Origin: Candidatus Poribacteria bacterium
GTDB lineage: Bacteria > Poribacteria > WGA-4E > WGA-3G
DNA: 64,000 nucleotides
Reading direction: 5' to 3'
Assembly: GCA_028820635.1 (NCBI GenBank)
Contig: JAPPIG010000118.1
Span: forward strand, 62,001 to 126,000
Shown: in pieces, positions 39,281-49,824 of the stretch
Position numbering within the stretch: position 1 is the stretch's first letter
Layout of the letters: the number at the start of each line of letters is the position of its first letter
Position numbers and translations under genes: made by a program
The notes under the pieces: generated by a model
The model's input: the letters and a program-made list of their open reading frames with translations, nothing else
Told to the model about the DNA's origin: nothing
Databases searched by the model: none

Positions 39281-40528
39281 ATGAAAAAGTTCTTTATTTT
39301 ATTCATTACATTCACACTCTTAGCACCCACGCTACAAGCGAAGACAATCACCTATAGCGAACACATCGCACCGATCCTACAGAAGCAGTGCCAAGCCTGC
39401 CACCGACAAGGCGAAGTCGCCCCATTTGCCCTTACCGACTACCGAGAGGCGAAAGCATGGGCAACCGAGATCGCTGAATACACCAAAGCAAAACTGATGC
39501 CGCCTTGGAAACCTGCACCCGGATTCGGCACCTTCAAAAATGAACGTAGATTGACTGACAAAGAAATCAAAATGATAAGCGACTGGGCAGAAGCAGGTGC
39601 CCCTGAAGGAGATGCTACCAAAACACCACCGAACCCTAAATTCCATGAGGGATGGGCACTCGGTGAACCCGATCACATCGTAGAAATGCCCGTAGAATAC
39701 GAGATTGAGCCGGAAGGTGAAGACGAATATCGGCACTTTATCATTCCAACGAACTTTGACACAGACATGTATGTTCAAGCAGTAGACGTGCAACCGGGCA
39801 ACCGCAAAACAGTGCACCACGTCATCGCATATCTGGATATAGAAGGGCAAGGGCGTGAACTTGCAGCAAAGGACCCGAAACCCGGTTACGTTACAGGCGG
39901 CACCGGTCCCGGTATTGATGTTGTAGGCACACTCGGTGGATGGGCACCCGGCGTTACGCCTTCTGTTCTCCCCGAAGGCATTGGGTATCTGTTGCCGAAA
40001 GGCGCAGACATCGTTATGCAGGTACACTACTACCGCACCGGACATACTGAGCGCGACCAATCGCGGATGGGGCTTTATTTCTCCAAAACACCCAAAACGG
40101 TACCGCTGGAAATCGGTTCAGCGATCAACGATAAATTTATGATACCAGCAGGTGACGCGAAATATGCTGTTCACGCTTCCAGAAGTATCAAAAAAGACAG
40201 TTATCTGTTAGCCACGATGCCGCACATGCATCTGCTCGGACGCGACATGCGTATCATCGCCAAGCCACCAACTGGCGACACGATTGACCTTATCTGGATT
40301 CAGGATTGGGATTTCAACTGGCAGGACATCTATCACTACCGCAAACCGATTTTCCTGCCCGCAGGCACACAAGTCTCCCTTGTTGCCCATTTTGACAACT
40401 CCGCCACGAATCCTGCCAACCCACACGACCCACCTATTCCTGTCGGTTGGGGAGATAAAACCACAGATGAAATGTGTATCGGATTCATCTATTATGTAGA
40501 TGCAGCCGAATATCAGCCAGCGGAGTAG
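39281..40528 (+). CDS. secreted protein with cytochrome c-type CxxCH site and copper-monooxygenase-like region
   Basis: Signal peptide; 'HIAPILQKQCQACHRQGEVAPFALTDYREAKAWATEIAEYTKAKLMPPWKP'; 'VHHVIAYLD', 'MQVHYYRTGHTERDQSRMGLYF', 'MPHMHLLGRDMRI' His motifs. Confidence 0.8.
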   Translation: MKKFFILFITFTLLAPTLQAKTITYSEHIAPILQKQCQACHRQGEVAPFALTDYREAKAWATEIAEYTKAKLMPPWKPAPGFGTFKNERRLTDKEIKMISDWAEAGAPEGDATKTPPNPKFHEGWALGEPDHIVEMPVEYEIEPEGEDEYRHFIIPTNFDTDMYVQAVDVQPGNRKTVHHVIAYLDIEGQGRELAAKDPKPGYVTGGTGPGIDVVGTLGGWAPGVTPSVLPEGIGYLLPKGADIVMQVHYYRTGHTERDQSRMGLYFSKTPKTVPLEIGSAINDKFMIPAGDAKYAVHASRSIKKDSYLLATMPHMHLLGRDMRIIAKPPTGDTIDLIWIQDWDFNWQDIYHYRKPIFLPAGTQVSLVAHFDNSATNPANPHDPPIPVGWGDKTTDEMCIGFIYYVDAAEYQPAE

Positions 40529-40542
40529 AGGCTATAATAACT

Positions 40543-40601
40543 GTTGGAGGGGTTTTCAACCCGATAAAATACAAAAATCGGGCTTACAAACCCCTCCAAC
40601 A
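40543..40601. repeat. GTTGGAGGGGTTTTCAACCCGAT palindromic repeat
   Basis: TTGGAGGGGTTTTCAACCCGAT / ATCGGGCTTACAAACCCCTCCAA inverted repeat. Confidence 0.85.
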
Positions 40602-40609
40602 AGAAAATG

Positions 40610-41293
40610 TTATCCGCCCTTCCGCCCCACAAAATACACCGCAGATGCCAAAATATACGAATGCGGATGCAACAATAACAACGTATCCAACCACACTAAC
40701 GGAAACGTCAACCATCCCACCAGAAGCGACACCGCCTTCGCAACCAGCAAACTCCCAAAAGAACACACAAGTCCAACATATTCGCGAAAAATCCAATGTA
40801 ATGCCGTTGTCGGTCCAGCGCATGCGCCGCTTTCTATCTCATGGAACTGAGAAAACAACGTCACAAACCCTGTAGTCGTCCAACGTTGATAATCGTGAGG
40901 TGATGCGTGATACCCTTGTAAGAAAGGGACTGCTGCGCACACATACCCATTCGGTTTTAGCACACGGAACATCTCTGCTGCAACACGTTGCGGGTCTCGG
41001 ACATGCTCCAGCACCGCCTCAGAAATAACCGCATCAAAAACGGCATCTGCAAACGGCAGAGTGTGTCCATCTGCCACAACATCCACCGCGGGTGTCGCCT
41101 CAATCTCAAGGTTAATCACATTCGCTGCACGGCGATGCATGCCCGAACCCAGGTCTAAAATCCGTGCCTCTGGTCCTAGTTCTCGGAGCACTCGTTTCAC
41201 AGCACGATTCCAACGCGGCGCAGGATAAGGACATCCCATAAGATGTGCTAACAATCGGTTTTGCCGTAATCGGCGTTTAATTCGCTCAACCAT
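40610..41293 (-). CDS. class I SAM-dependent methyltransferase
   Basis: 'ARILDLGSGMHRRAANVINLEIEATPAVDVVADGHTLPFADAVFDAVISEAVLEHVRDP'. Confidence 0.85.
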   Translation of the reverse strand: MVERIKRRLRQNRLLAHLMGCPYPAPRWNRAVKRVLRELGPEARILDLGSGMHRRAANVINLEIEATPAVDVVADGHTLPFADAVFDAVISEAVLEHVRDPQRVAAEMFRVLKPNGYVCAAVPFLQGYHASPHDYQRWTTTGFVTLFSQFHEIESGACAGPTTALHWIFREYVGLVCSFGSLLVAKAVSLLVGWLTFPLVWLDTLLLLHPHSYILASAVYFVGRKGG

Positions 41294-41296
41294 TTC

Positions 41297-41410
41297 TCTT
41301 GTTGGAGGGGTTTACAACCCCGATTTCCTTGTGGAGGCTTTGTCAACATCTCTTGTTGGAGGACTTTGTAAGCCCGATATATCGCGGTTGAAAACCCCTC
41401 CAACAAGTGC
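41297..41410. repeat. cluster of GTTGGAGGGGTTT-family repeats
   Basis: tcttgttggaggggtttacaaccccgat ... cttgttggaggactttgtaagcccgat ... cggttgaaaacccctccaacaag. Confidence 0.8.
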
Positions 41411-41472
41411 CGAACTCAACCTTTGTAGTGGCGCAATTCATTGCACTACTTATATTTACAACCAACTGCAAT

Positions 41473-41501
41473 AAAAAAACGGGGTCAGAACTCTGACCCC
41501 G
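41473..41501 (-). terminator. rho-independent terminator of the 41515-42045 gene
   Basis: On the minus strand CGGGGTCAGAGTTCTGACCCCG followed by TTTTTTT. Confidence 0.88.
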
Positions 41502-41514
41502 CCTAACCGATTAT

Positions 41515-42045
41515 TTAGACATCAGGTATATCAGGAAACTTTATATTCGCTTCATCCGCTGCCTTCGCTATATCTCTAACAATTAGCATCGTCAACTGCG
41601 CCAACTTCCGTGAAAATTCAGCATCAGAAAGACCTCGGTATCGCGATGGTTGCGATGCACTGAGCCGTTCATTTGCAATCGTCATTGCACTTGTAACCAG
41701 CGGTAACGCAACATTAAGCGTTGGTATTTCAACCGGTTCGGGTAATATATCGTCTTCTGTATCAGTTTCACCCGTTAACAAACGTTCGCGGTTTTCAGAA
41801 ATTGTATCAAGAACCTGTTTCGCGGCGAATTGGTGAGCTCCCTTTTTTGCACCCGGTATCGGATCAACCGTTTCGTGAACCCGATCACCGTAGTGAACTG
41901 TTACTTTCCAACTCGGCGCGTCCGGCGTGCCAAGTTGCGTTTCAGTAAAACGTGGCTGGCTCAACCCGCGTTCTTGGCAATATTGAATTAAAAGTCCTTT
42001 ATAGTTTCCATCAGGTTCGGCAACATCAACATCCCGAACATGCAT
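41515..42045 (-). CDS. stand-alone double-stranded RNA-binding domain protein
   Basis: 'NYKGLLIQYCQERGLSQPRFTETQLGTPDAPSWKVTVHYGDRVHETVDPIPGAKKGAHQFAAKQVLDTI' fits the dsRBM alpha-beta-beta-beta-alpha consensus; no RNase III domain. Confidence 0.7.
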   Translation of the reverse strand: MHVRDVDVAEPDGNYKGLLIQYCQERGLSQPRFTETQLGTPDAPSWKVTVHYGDRVHETVDPIPGAKKGAHQFAAKQVLDTISENRERLLTGETDTEDDILPEPVEIPTLNVALPLVTSAMTIANERLSASQPSRYRGLSDAEFSRKLAQLTMLIVRDIAKAADEANIKFPDIPDV

Positions 42046-42069
42046 ATATGACGACCTCCCAGAGCAGCA

Positions 42070-42291
42070 CTATCTACCGTTATCGTAGCGTGGGCGATAC
42101 TCCATCGTGCGCGGCTTCACTTTCCGCTGACGCTTTAGTTCGATTCTTCGGCGTTTTTCGCTCGGTTTTTCATAAAAACTTCGTTTTTTAATTTCGGTGA
42201 CAACACCCGCCTTACCACACATTTTTTTAAAACGAGCGAGTGCCCTATCAAAGGATTCGCCTGAATCGACCGTAACTTCAACTTGAACCAT
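42070..42291 (-). CDS. rpsU: 30S ribosomal protein S21
   Basis: 'MVQVEVTVDSGESFDRALARFKKMCGKAGVVTEIKKRSFYEKPSEKRRR'; ATG at 42291 preceded by GGGAGG. Confidence 0.9.
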   Translation of the reverse strand: MVQVEVTVDSGESFDRALARFKKMCGKAGVVTEIKKRSFYEKPSEKRRRIELKRQRKVKPRTMEYRPRYDNGR

Positions 42292-42324
42292 GTTTACAAT
42301 CCTCCCAACATATATTATCATAGT

Positions 42325-42353
42325 AGTATATCATATCTTAGGACAGATGTCAA
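42325..42353 (-). promoter_or_regulatory. sigma70-type promoter for rpsU
   Basis: On the minus strand: TTGACA (42348-42353), 17-nt spacer, TATACT (42325-42330). Confidence 0.75.
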
Positions 42354-42372
42354 CTTTTTTTGGCTATCAGTT

Positions 42373-42478
42373 CCCTCTTGTAGAAGCGACCTCCTTGTCG
42401 CGACCGTTCCTCCGATATCGCGACCAGGAGGTCGCTCCTACAAGAGGGAATCGGGCTTACAATGCCCTCCAACAAGAA
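42373..42478. repeat. mixed palindromic repeats (GTAGGAGCGACCTCC / CCCTCCAACAAG)
   Basis: ctcttgtagaagcgacctccttgtcgcgac ... gtcgcgaccaggaggtcgctcctacaagag-type inverted repeat followed by a GGAGGG half-repeat. Confidence 0.75.
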
Positions 42479-42598
42479 AATCAGGACTAAATTGATGTCT
42501 ATAGGTAAGCGAAGCGAAACCCAACTTTTCTGGTAGTTAACTCATTGTAGTTCCAACAACTAATAGCTGAGCACTTACAACCGAAAGCCAATTCCATC

Positions 42599-42627
42599 TT
42601 GACAAAACCGACAAATTTCGCTATCAT
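42599..42627 (+). promoter_or_regulatory. sigma70-type promoter (ORF-track TTG 'start' is this -35)
   Basis: TTGACA (42599-42604), 17-nt spacer, TATCAT (42622-42627). Confidence 0.6.
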
Positions 42628-43426
42628 AAACCGCACAATAACCGTTGAACCTATCAGGAGAAACCTTATCTACGAAATAATTATCTTATGTTTTGGGGCA
42701 TGGTTAACAGGCGTAAGCAAAGCAGGCTTCGGTGGCGGCATCGGCATGATAGTTGTTCCGCTCTTCGCCCAGTTCCGTCCCATCCGATATGTTCTCGGTT
42801 TGATGCTTCCGCTGTTATACTCAACAGATGTTTTTTCATTGGCACACTATTGGAAGCAGTGGCATCGCCAAAGCATCTGGCGTCTCATTCCCGGAGCCAT
42901 TGTCGGTATTGCATTTGCAAGCTTCATCTTGAAGGACATATCAGATGAACATCTAAAGAAAGTTATCGGAGGTATTGTCTGCCTATTTGCCATATTAGAA
43001 TTTTTTAGACCCCGAATAATGCAGCGGTTAAACCCAGATTCTACAGATGAAGAGCCGGTTATACGTTTCAAAACGTGGCACGGCGTGCTTGCAGGTATAC
43101 TTGCAGGAATCTTTTCAGCACTTGCGCACATGGCGGGACCGATCATCGTCATGTATCTTTTACCGCAGCGGTTAGGAAATCGTACATTTGTTGCCACAAC
43201 GACTGTGCTTTACTTCTTTATCAATCTGGTTAAGTTTCCGTTCTATTACCAACTTGGACTCTTTTCTTCCGAAATCATCATAGAGGCTTTAGTCCTTCTC
43301 CCTTTTATTGGACTCGGTGTCCAGGTCGGTGTCCATCTGAACAAACGATTTTCAGAGCGAATCTTTTCCAGAATCGTGCTAATTATGCTCTTCGCAACCG
43401 GTATACATCTATTGTTTTTTAGCTAA
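42599..43426 (+). CDS. TauE/SafE family membrane protein; true start probably downstream of 42599
   Basis: 'CFGAWLTGVSKAGFGGGIGMIVVPLFAQF', 'GILAGIFSALAHMAGPIIVMYLLP', multi-TM. Confidence 0.85.
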   Translation: MTKPTNFAIINRTITVEPIRRNLIYEIIILCFGAWLTGVSKAGFGGGIGMIVVPLFAQFRPIRYVLGLMLPLLYSTDVFSLAHYWKQWHRQSIWRLIPGAIVGIAFASFILKDISDEHLKKVIGGIVCLFAILEFFRPRIMQRLNPDSTDEEPVIRFKTWHGVLAGILAGIFSALAHMAGPIIVMYLLPQRLGNRTFVATTTVLYFFINLVKFPFYYQLGLFSSEIIIEALVLLPFIGLGVQVGVHLNKRFSERIFSRIVLIMLFATGIHLLFFS

Positions 43427-43481
43427 TGTTCCTCTTGTAGGAGGGATTTTCAACCCGATAGCCAATAACGGAGTAATATAA

Positions 43482-44462
43482 ATGACATTAAAATGGGGTG
43501 TTCTCGGAGCAGGCAGCGTAGCACAACGCCGAGCAATGCCCGCCATCCAAAAAGCAACAGGCGCAGAACTGCATGCTCTCTTCTCAAGAGACGCAGCACG
43601 TGCCAAACAACTCGCGGCAGAACATAACGCCACAACATCATACAGCAGCGTTGACGATCTACTCTCCGATACGGAACTTGACGCAATCTACGTCTCAACA
43701 CCGGTCAATCTCCACTGTAAGCAGGTGATCGCCGCCGCAGAACGTGGATTACATGTCCTCTGCGACAAACCGATGGCACTCACGCCACAGGAATGTGAAC
43801 AGATGATTGATGCATGCAATGCAAACGATGTGCATCTACAGGTCTGCTTCCTCTTCCGATTCCACTCCTGCTTTCAACAGATAAAAGCATGGGTTGATGA
43901 AAATCGTCTCGGACAGATTGTACACGGCAGAATGCCGTTCCTGAAGAAATATTTATTAACAGCGAACGAGTGGCGCGCACAACCTGATAAAGGTGGAGGC
44001 GGATGTTTGATGGACCTGGGACCGCATAGTGTTGATCTGCTGCGCTATCTCATCGGTGAAGTCACGGAAGTCTCTGCATTTTGTGACAGCACAATCCACA
44101 ATTACCAAGTTGAAGAAACTGGCGGTATCCTGATGCGGTTTCAGAATGGTGCGCAAGGGTTCACCGATCTTAGTTTCTCTGTCGCGCAGTGTGATATTGT
44201 CCTTGAACTCTATGGCACAGAAGGTGCCGTATCTGTTATAAACGATGATGGCTGGAAAATCCATACATATTTTGATGGCGAAAAGCAAGTTACTGCATCT
44301 CAATACGAAGACTTGTATCAATACCAATTTGAGCATTTTGCCGAATGCATAGCAACAGGTACTGCACCGATTGCCAGCGGTAACGATGGTTTAAAGGCAA
44401 ATATTATCCTATCCGCAGCATACCAATCTGCCCGAACTGGACAAGTTATCCAATGCACATAA
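43482..44462 (+). CDS. Gfo/Idh/MocA family oxidoreductase
   Basis: 'WGVLGAGSVAQRRAMPAIQKA', 'HVLCDKPMALTPQECEQMIDAC', 'GGGCLMDLGPHSVDLLRYL'. Confidence 0.9.
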   Translation: MTLKWGVLGAGSVAQRRAMPAIQKATGAELHALFSRDAARAKQLAAEHNATTSYSSVDDLLSDTELDAIYVSTPVNLHCKQVIAAAERGLHVLCDKPMALTPQECEQMIDACNANDVHLQVCFLFRFHSCFQQIKAWVDENRLGQIVHGRMPFLKKYLLTANEWRAQPDKGGGGCLMDLGPHSVDLLRYLIGEVTEVSAFCDSTIHNYQVEETGGILMRFQNGAQGFTDLSFSVAQCDIVLELYGTEGAVSVINDDGWKIHTYFDGEKQVTASQYEDLYQYQFEHFAECIATGTAPIASGNDGLKANIILSAAYQSARTGQVIQCT

Positions 44463-44615
44463 AGATAGGATATCATAGATATGCCTATTTACAATGATGT
44501 CAAAATGGCACACTTTTCGCGCAACCTTAAAAAATATGGACAAATTGTCACGATTCTACACGCGTTAAAACACCATGATACCCCGTCAATAGTGAGTTTA
44601 TCTATATTCCGAAAA

Positions 44616-44632
44616 TTGGCACATATCTTGCT
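44616..44632 (+). promoter_or_regulatory. sigma54-type (-24/-12) promoter upstream of groESL
   Basis: TTGGCAC-ATATC-TTGCT: TGGCAC-N5-TTGC spacing. Confidence 0.6.
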
Positions 44633-44726
44633 ATAGTTAAGAACGTATACAATTATTTAGTCGGGTTTACAAAAATTAAACAGAACCCGTAATACGTTAA
44701 TAACCCATTAGGAGGGAATTTTAGAT

Positions 44727-45017
44727 ATGGCACTTGTACCCCTTGGCGATCGAATCCTCGTCAAACGTTCCGAAGAGGATGAACAGACAACCAGTGGCGG
44801 GATTATCATCCCAGACACCGCCAAAGAAAAGCCTCAAGAAGGCGAAGTTATTGCGGTCGGTAAAGGCCGTATACTTGATAACGGCGAACGGCAGGCTGTC
44901 GATGTTGAAGTCGGCGATAAAGTCTTATTCGCAAAATATGGCGGTACAGAAGTAACTTACGATAACATTGAATTTCTCATCTTGCGCGAAGATGATATCT
45001 TAGCCAAGGTTAACTAA
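44727..45017 (+). CDS. groES: co-chaperonin GroES
   Basis: '[44 protein letters not shown]'. Confidence 0.96.
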   Translation: MALVPLGDRILVKRSEEDEQTTSGGIIIPDTAKEKPQEGEVIAVGKGRILDNGERQAVDVEVGDKVLFAKYGGTEVTYDNIEFLILREDDILAKVN

Positions 45018-45025
45018 ATAAGTAA

Positions 45026-46663
<1,638 letters not shown>

Positions 46664-46675
46664 TACAATAGATTA

Positions 46676-46721
46676 TCTCATAAATAGTAACAGACTCAGT
46701 CTGTGGGTAGGGTTTATGAGA
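46676..46721. repeat. short palindromic element with TCTCATAAA ends
   Basis: TCTCATAAA ... TTTATGAGA inverted ends around ACAGACTCAGTCTGT. Confidence 0.6.
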
Positions 46722-46736
46722 AAAATCTGGTTATAG

Positions 46737-46777
46737 AAAGCAAACGGGCAGATTGAATATCTGCCCGTTTGCTTTTT
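46737..46777 (+). terminator. rho-independent terminator after groEL
   Basis: AAAGCAAACGGGCAGAT-TGAAT-ATCTGCCCGTTTGCTTTTT. Confidence 0.93.
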
Positions 46778-46854
46778 ACCGACCTAAAATGTCATGTTAA
46801 GAATAAAATGAAAGAAATACCAACTGATTGCTGACAGCTGATAGCGAACAGCCA

Positions 46855-48042
46855 CTACCCTAAATACGCCTCACAAGCCTGCAACACCTCCGACACAGCA
46901 ATTGTGTGCATACAAGGCGATGTCCCATCCGGTAGTGCTTGACACGCATATTCAAACCCCAAATTAAGGCACGGACTACATGGTAAAGTTGCCTTAAGAC
47001 ATGTCGCTTTATCTGTCCACGGACCCCACTGGACCGAATTCGTCGGTCCGTGGAGTGCGATCACTGGTGTTCCCGCTGCCGCCGCGAGATGCATCGGTCC
47101 ACAATTCCCACTAATAACCAGATCAGCGTGCACAAACAACGCAGTGAGTTGATTCACCTGTGTTTGTCCAGCAAGACATACCGTCTCACATTCCGTACGT
47201 TTTGCTATCCATTGTGATACTGCTACTTCATCCGGTGCACCAGTCAAAACTATTCGTGCGTCGTAGCGAGATGTTAGCGTATCAGCCAGCGTCACATAGC
47301 GTTCGCGTGGCCAACGCCGACGCGGTTCACCGCGCCGACCCGCCTCTGGATGTAGCACAACCAATGGTGCAGAGGGATCTATCTGTTCTTGTGCTAACAA
47401 ATTCTGACACCATTCGTGCTCTGCTTCGCCAACCCAAACCGCAAGTGTCGAATCTTCTGTGCTACATCCCAATTCATGTGCAATGCTAAGAAAGTTAAGA
47501 ACTTCGTGCTTTCCTGGAATATGTGGGACGGTATCGGTAAATAAATAATGTCGGTATTGATTCACAGCACTAAATCCGATCAGACGAGGTGCTCTCGTCG
47601 CATAAGCAAGGATCACACTAAACCGAGACCAATGCTCCAGATCAATCACCCAATCAAAATGCTCCTGACGAAGCATCCGAATTAATTGGTAGAGAGGATA
47701 ACGGAACGGGATACGTCTGTCAATATAGGGACATCTTTCTAAATATGAGAGATTTGTTGCTGATGCTAAGAACGAGAGTTCTGCCTGTGGAAAACTTTGA
47801 TGGATAGTGCGAACGGTAGGAATTGCCAAAATTGTGTCACCCAAGGCGGAGAGTTGGATGAACAGAATCTTTTTGGGAAGGTCTGTAGGGAAGTCGGTTT
47901 CGCTCCGCGAACCTAATCCTCGGTTAGGTGATTTCACTTTCCTATTCAGAAAGTTTCTAATAATGTTGATCAGAAATAAAAATATGCTGATCGGGATGCC
48001 AGCGTATCGGTCAAAGAATTTTTGGAGTCGATTCGACTGCAT
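46855..48042 (-). CDS. glycosyltransferase family 9 (heptosyltransferase-like)
   Basis: 'ILFIQLSALGDTILAIPTVRTIHQSFPQAELSFLA', 'LVISGNCGPMHLAAAAGTPVIALHGPT'. Confidence 0.9.
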   Translation of the reverse strand: MQSNRLQKFFDRYAGIPISIFLFLINIIRNFLNRKVKSPNRGLGSRSETDFPTDLPKKILFIQLSALGDTILAIPTVRTIHQSFPQAELSFLASATNLSYLERCPYIDRRIPFRYPLYQLIRMLRQEHFDWVIDLEHWSRFSVILAYATRAPRLIGFSAVNQYRHYLFTDTVPHIPGKHEVLNFLSIAHELGCSTEDSTLAVWVGEAEHEWCQNLLAQEQIDPSAPLVVLHPEAGRRGEPRRRWPRERYVTLADTLTSRYDARIVLTGAPDEVAVSQWIAKRTECETVCLAGQTQVNQLTALFVHADLVISGNCGPMHLAAAAGTPVIALHGPTNSVQWGPWTDKATCLKATLPCSPCLNLGFEYACQALPDGTSPCMHTIAVSEVLQACEAYLG

Positions 48043-48050
48043 TCAACACA

Positions 48051-48737
48051 TTACGGTGTCGCCTTAGCGTAACCGTACAACTCCATCTCCGCAATTTTAG
48101 CGGGTGCTTTTAGGGAGCCATAGAGCTTGTAGACTTGTCGTCCACGGCGCACTTTACCATCGGCTGTAACTTCATTTTCCCTTTCAAGCTTTAAGTTTTT
48201 GCGTTTTCGTGCGGCATCGTCCGTTGTTTTCCGAACAACTAATTTGACACCATTAGTCGTAACTGAGCGTTTGAGACGAATATCTATGATTGGCTCTTTA
48301 TTGCTACGCTGCTCATGAATTTTATCCCATTCTCCCATTGAATCGAGCGCCATCAATTGAAAATCTTGCAGATTTGACGAATAGATGACGATCCGAAAGA
48401 GCCTTTTTTTATTTGGCAGATAGATAATTGCTTCTGAAGGCAACTTCATATCAACCACTAAATCACCAGAACTTTTCTTTTCTTGTGACTGCCCCACAGT
48501 TTCAAGATTACCGTCAATGATAACAGGGACATTTGACTTTACCCCTGGCATGGTCGCGTAGTTCTGGCTCCACTGTTGTCCAAGAGTACACGCAGACATC
48601 ATTAGAATCACTCCAAGTAGAGGCATCAACGCATAAACCCGCATCCCTATAGAGCAAGTTTTCTGTGTCTCGCTACATCTAAAAAAATAAGATTGCTTAT
48701 TTTCATCCGCTGTTTGATTTTGTGTCATATACATCAA
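48051..48737 (-). CDS. hypothetical protein with lipobox-like segment
   Basis: 'LLGVILMMSACTLGQQ'; no recognised domain; start overlaps next CDS by 4 nt. Confidence 0.55.
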   Translation of the reverse strand: MMYMTQNQTADENKQSYFFRCSETQKTCSIGMRVYALMPLLGVILMMSACTLGQQWSQNYATMPGVKSNVPVIIDGNLETVGQSQEKKSSGDLVVDMKLPSEAIIYLPNKKRLFRIVIYSSNLQDFQLMALDSMGEWDKIHEQRSNKEPIIDIRLKRSVTTNGVKLVVRKTTDDAARKRKNLKLERENEVTADGKVRRGRQVYKLYGSLKAPAKIAEMELYGYAKATP

Positions 48738-49762
48738 TTTCTCCTTCGGTTTTTAGTCCTTAATTGCTGAATATATTCCAAAATGTTCGATTTTTCTAAT
48801 TTGCGTACTTTAAACTTTAACTCTTTAAAGAATGGGACAAGGTCCTCTCCTGCTGCTTTACTGATGTAATACACAAGAAAACTCGTTGGCATATCATCTC
48901 CCAATTTTTGATGTAATTGATCAGCTTCCATTAACGCGAAAACCTTGATGTATAGATCGTTCCCGTACTTTTTGCGAAGTTCCGACACAACCGTGTAGGC
49001 ATAACTATATCGCCATTGGGTCAATGGGCCGGATTCTGCATGTCCTCCCCAATTTTCTAATTCGTTGAAACCGTCCAGATCAAGTTCCAGACTGCGTTTA
49101 AGGTTATCAAATTTCGGATGTAAACCACCTTTTGCATATTCCGTCTGCATCAGCACCGCGATACCTTCCGAAAACCACGTCGGTAGAAAGTAGATATTTG
49201 TGAATGCATGTGTTAACTCATGCACACGGACACCATGCTTTTCATACATCATCATCGGGAAATCCATTCTAATACCTGTCACATATTTGATATTAGGAGC
49301 ATAACGATACTCGGTTGTTGTGAATGCGGCCAGGGTTGTGCCTTGAAAAACTTGATGTAGTGTTACGTGAATTTTATGTTTCGGTTTAAAACCGAAAATT
49401 TCATACATCACATCGTAAAGACTCTCCATATAACCCAGAGCACTCTGTGCGAAGATAGCTCGTTCCGCTGATTCATCAAACGCGTCTGTAGCCAGCAAAT
49501 CTTTGGCAAAAGTCAGTGTATAGTGGTCGCTTACGCCATGAGGGTTGTTTGCAATCGCGTCCGGATAAGGATCAATCTTCGCATCTGACGGTGACAGCAT
49601 GAGTTGGTCAGTATTTCGCTTTCCAAGGAGACGTTCCTCTCTCCGTTGCTGTGCCTCTTGTAGTGCAGTACACCCATAAAATATAAACCCTATCATTGTG
49701 AGAATGAGGGCAATTTCTATTTTCTTTCTGTTTACATGCAAAAAACGAGTTATAGTTTTCAT
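48734..49762 (-). CDS. putative gluzincin metallopeptidase lipoprotein
   Basis: Lipobox 'IGFIFYGC'; zinc motif 'VHELTHAFTNIYFLPTWFSEGIAVLMQ' (HExxH plus downstream Glu). Confidence 0.75.
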   Translation of the reverse strand: MKTITRFLHVNRKKIEIALILTMIGFIFYGCTALQEAQQRREERLLGKRNTDQLMLSPSDAKIDPYPDAIANNPHGVSDHYTLTFAKDLLATDAFDESAERAIFAQSALGYMESLYDVMYEIFGFKPKHKIHVTLHQVFQGTTLAAFTTTEYRYAPNIKYVTGIRMDFPMMMYEKHGVRVHELTHAFTNIYFLPTWFSEGIAVLMQTEYAKGGLHPKFDNLKRSLELDLDGFNELENWGGHAESGPLTQWRYSYAYTVVSELRKKYGNDLYIKVFALMEADQLHQKLGDDMPTSFLVYYISKAAGEDLVPFFKELKFKVRKLEKSNILEYIQQLRTKNRRRN

Positions 49763-49824
49763 TTTTCTCTCTTTTAGATGATCGTTTCTTCTGGGAGTGT
49801 TTGTAATCTCAAGATCAGAAGTTA

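Noticed and set aside
39377-40060. 227-aa minus-strand ORF antisense to the cytochrome c-type CDS
   Set aside because: The plus-strand ORF has a signal peptide, CxxCH and His motifs, a consensus promoter and an RBS. The antisense ORF is Cys-rich, has no recognisable motif and looks like codon shadowing.
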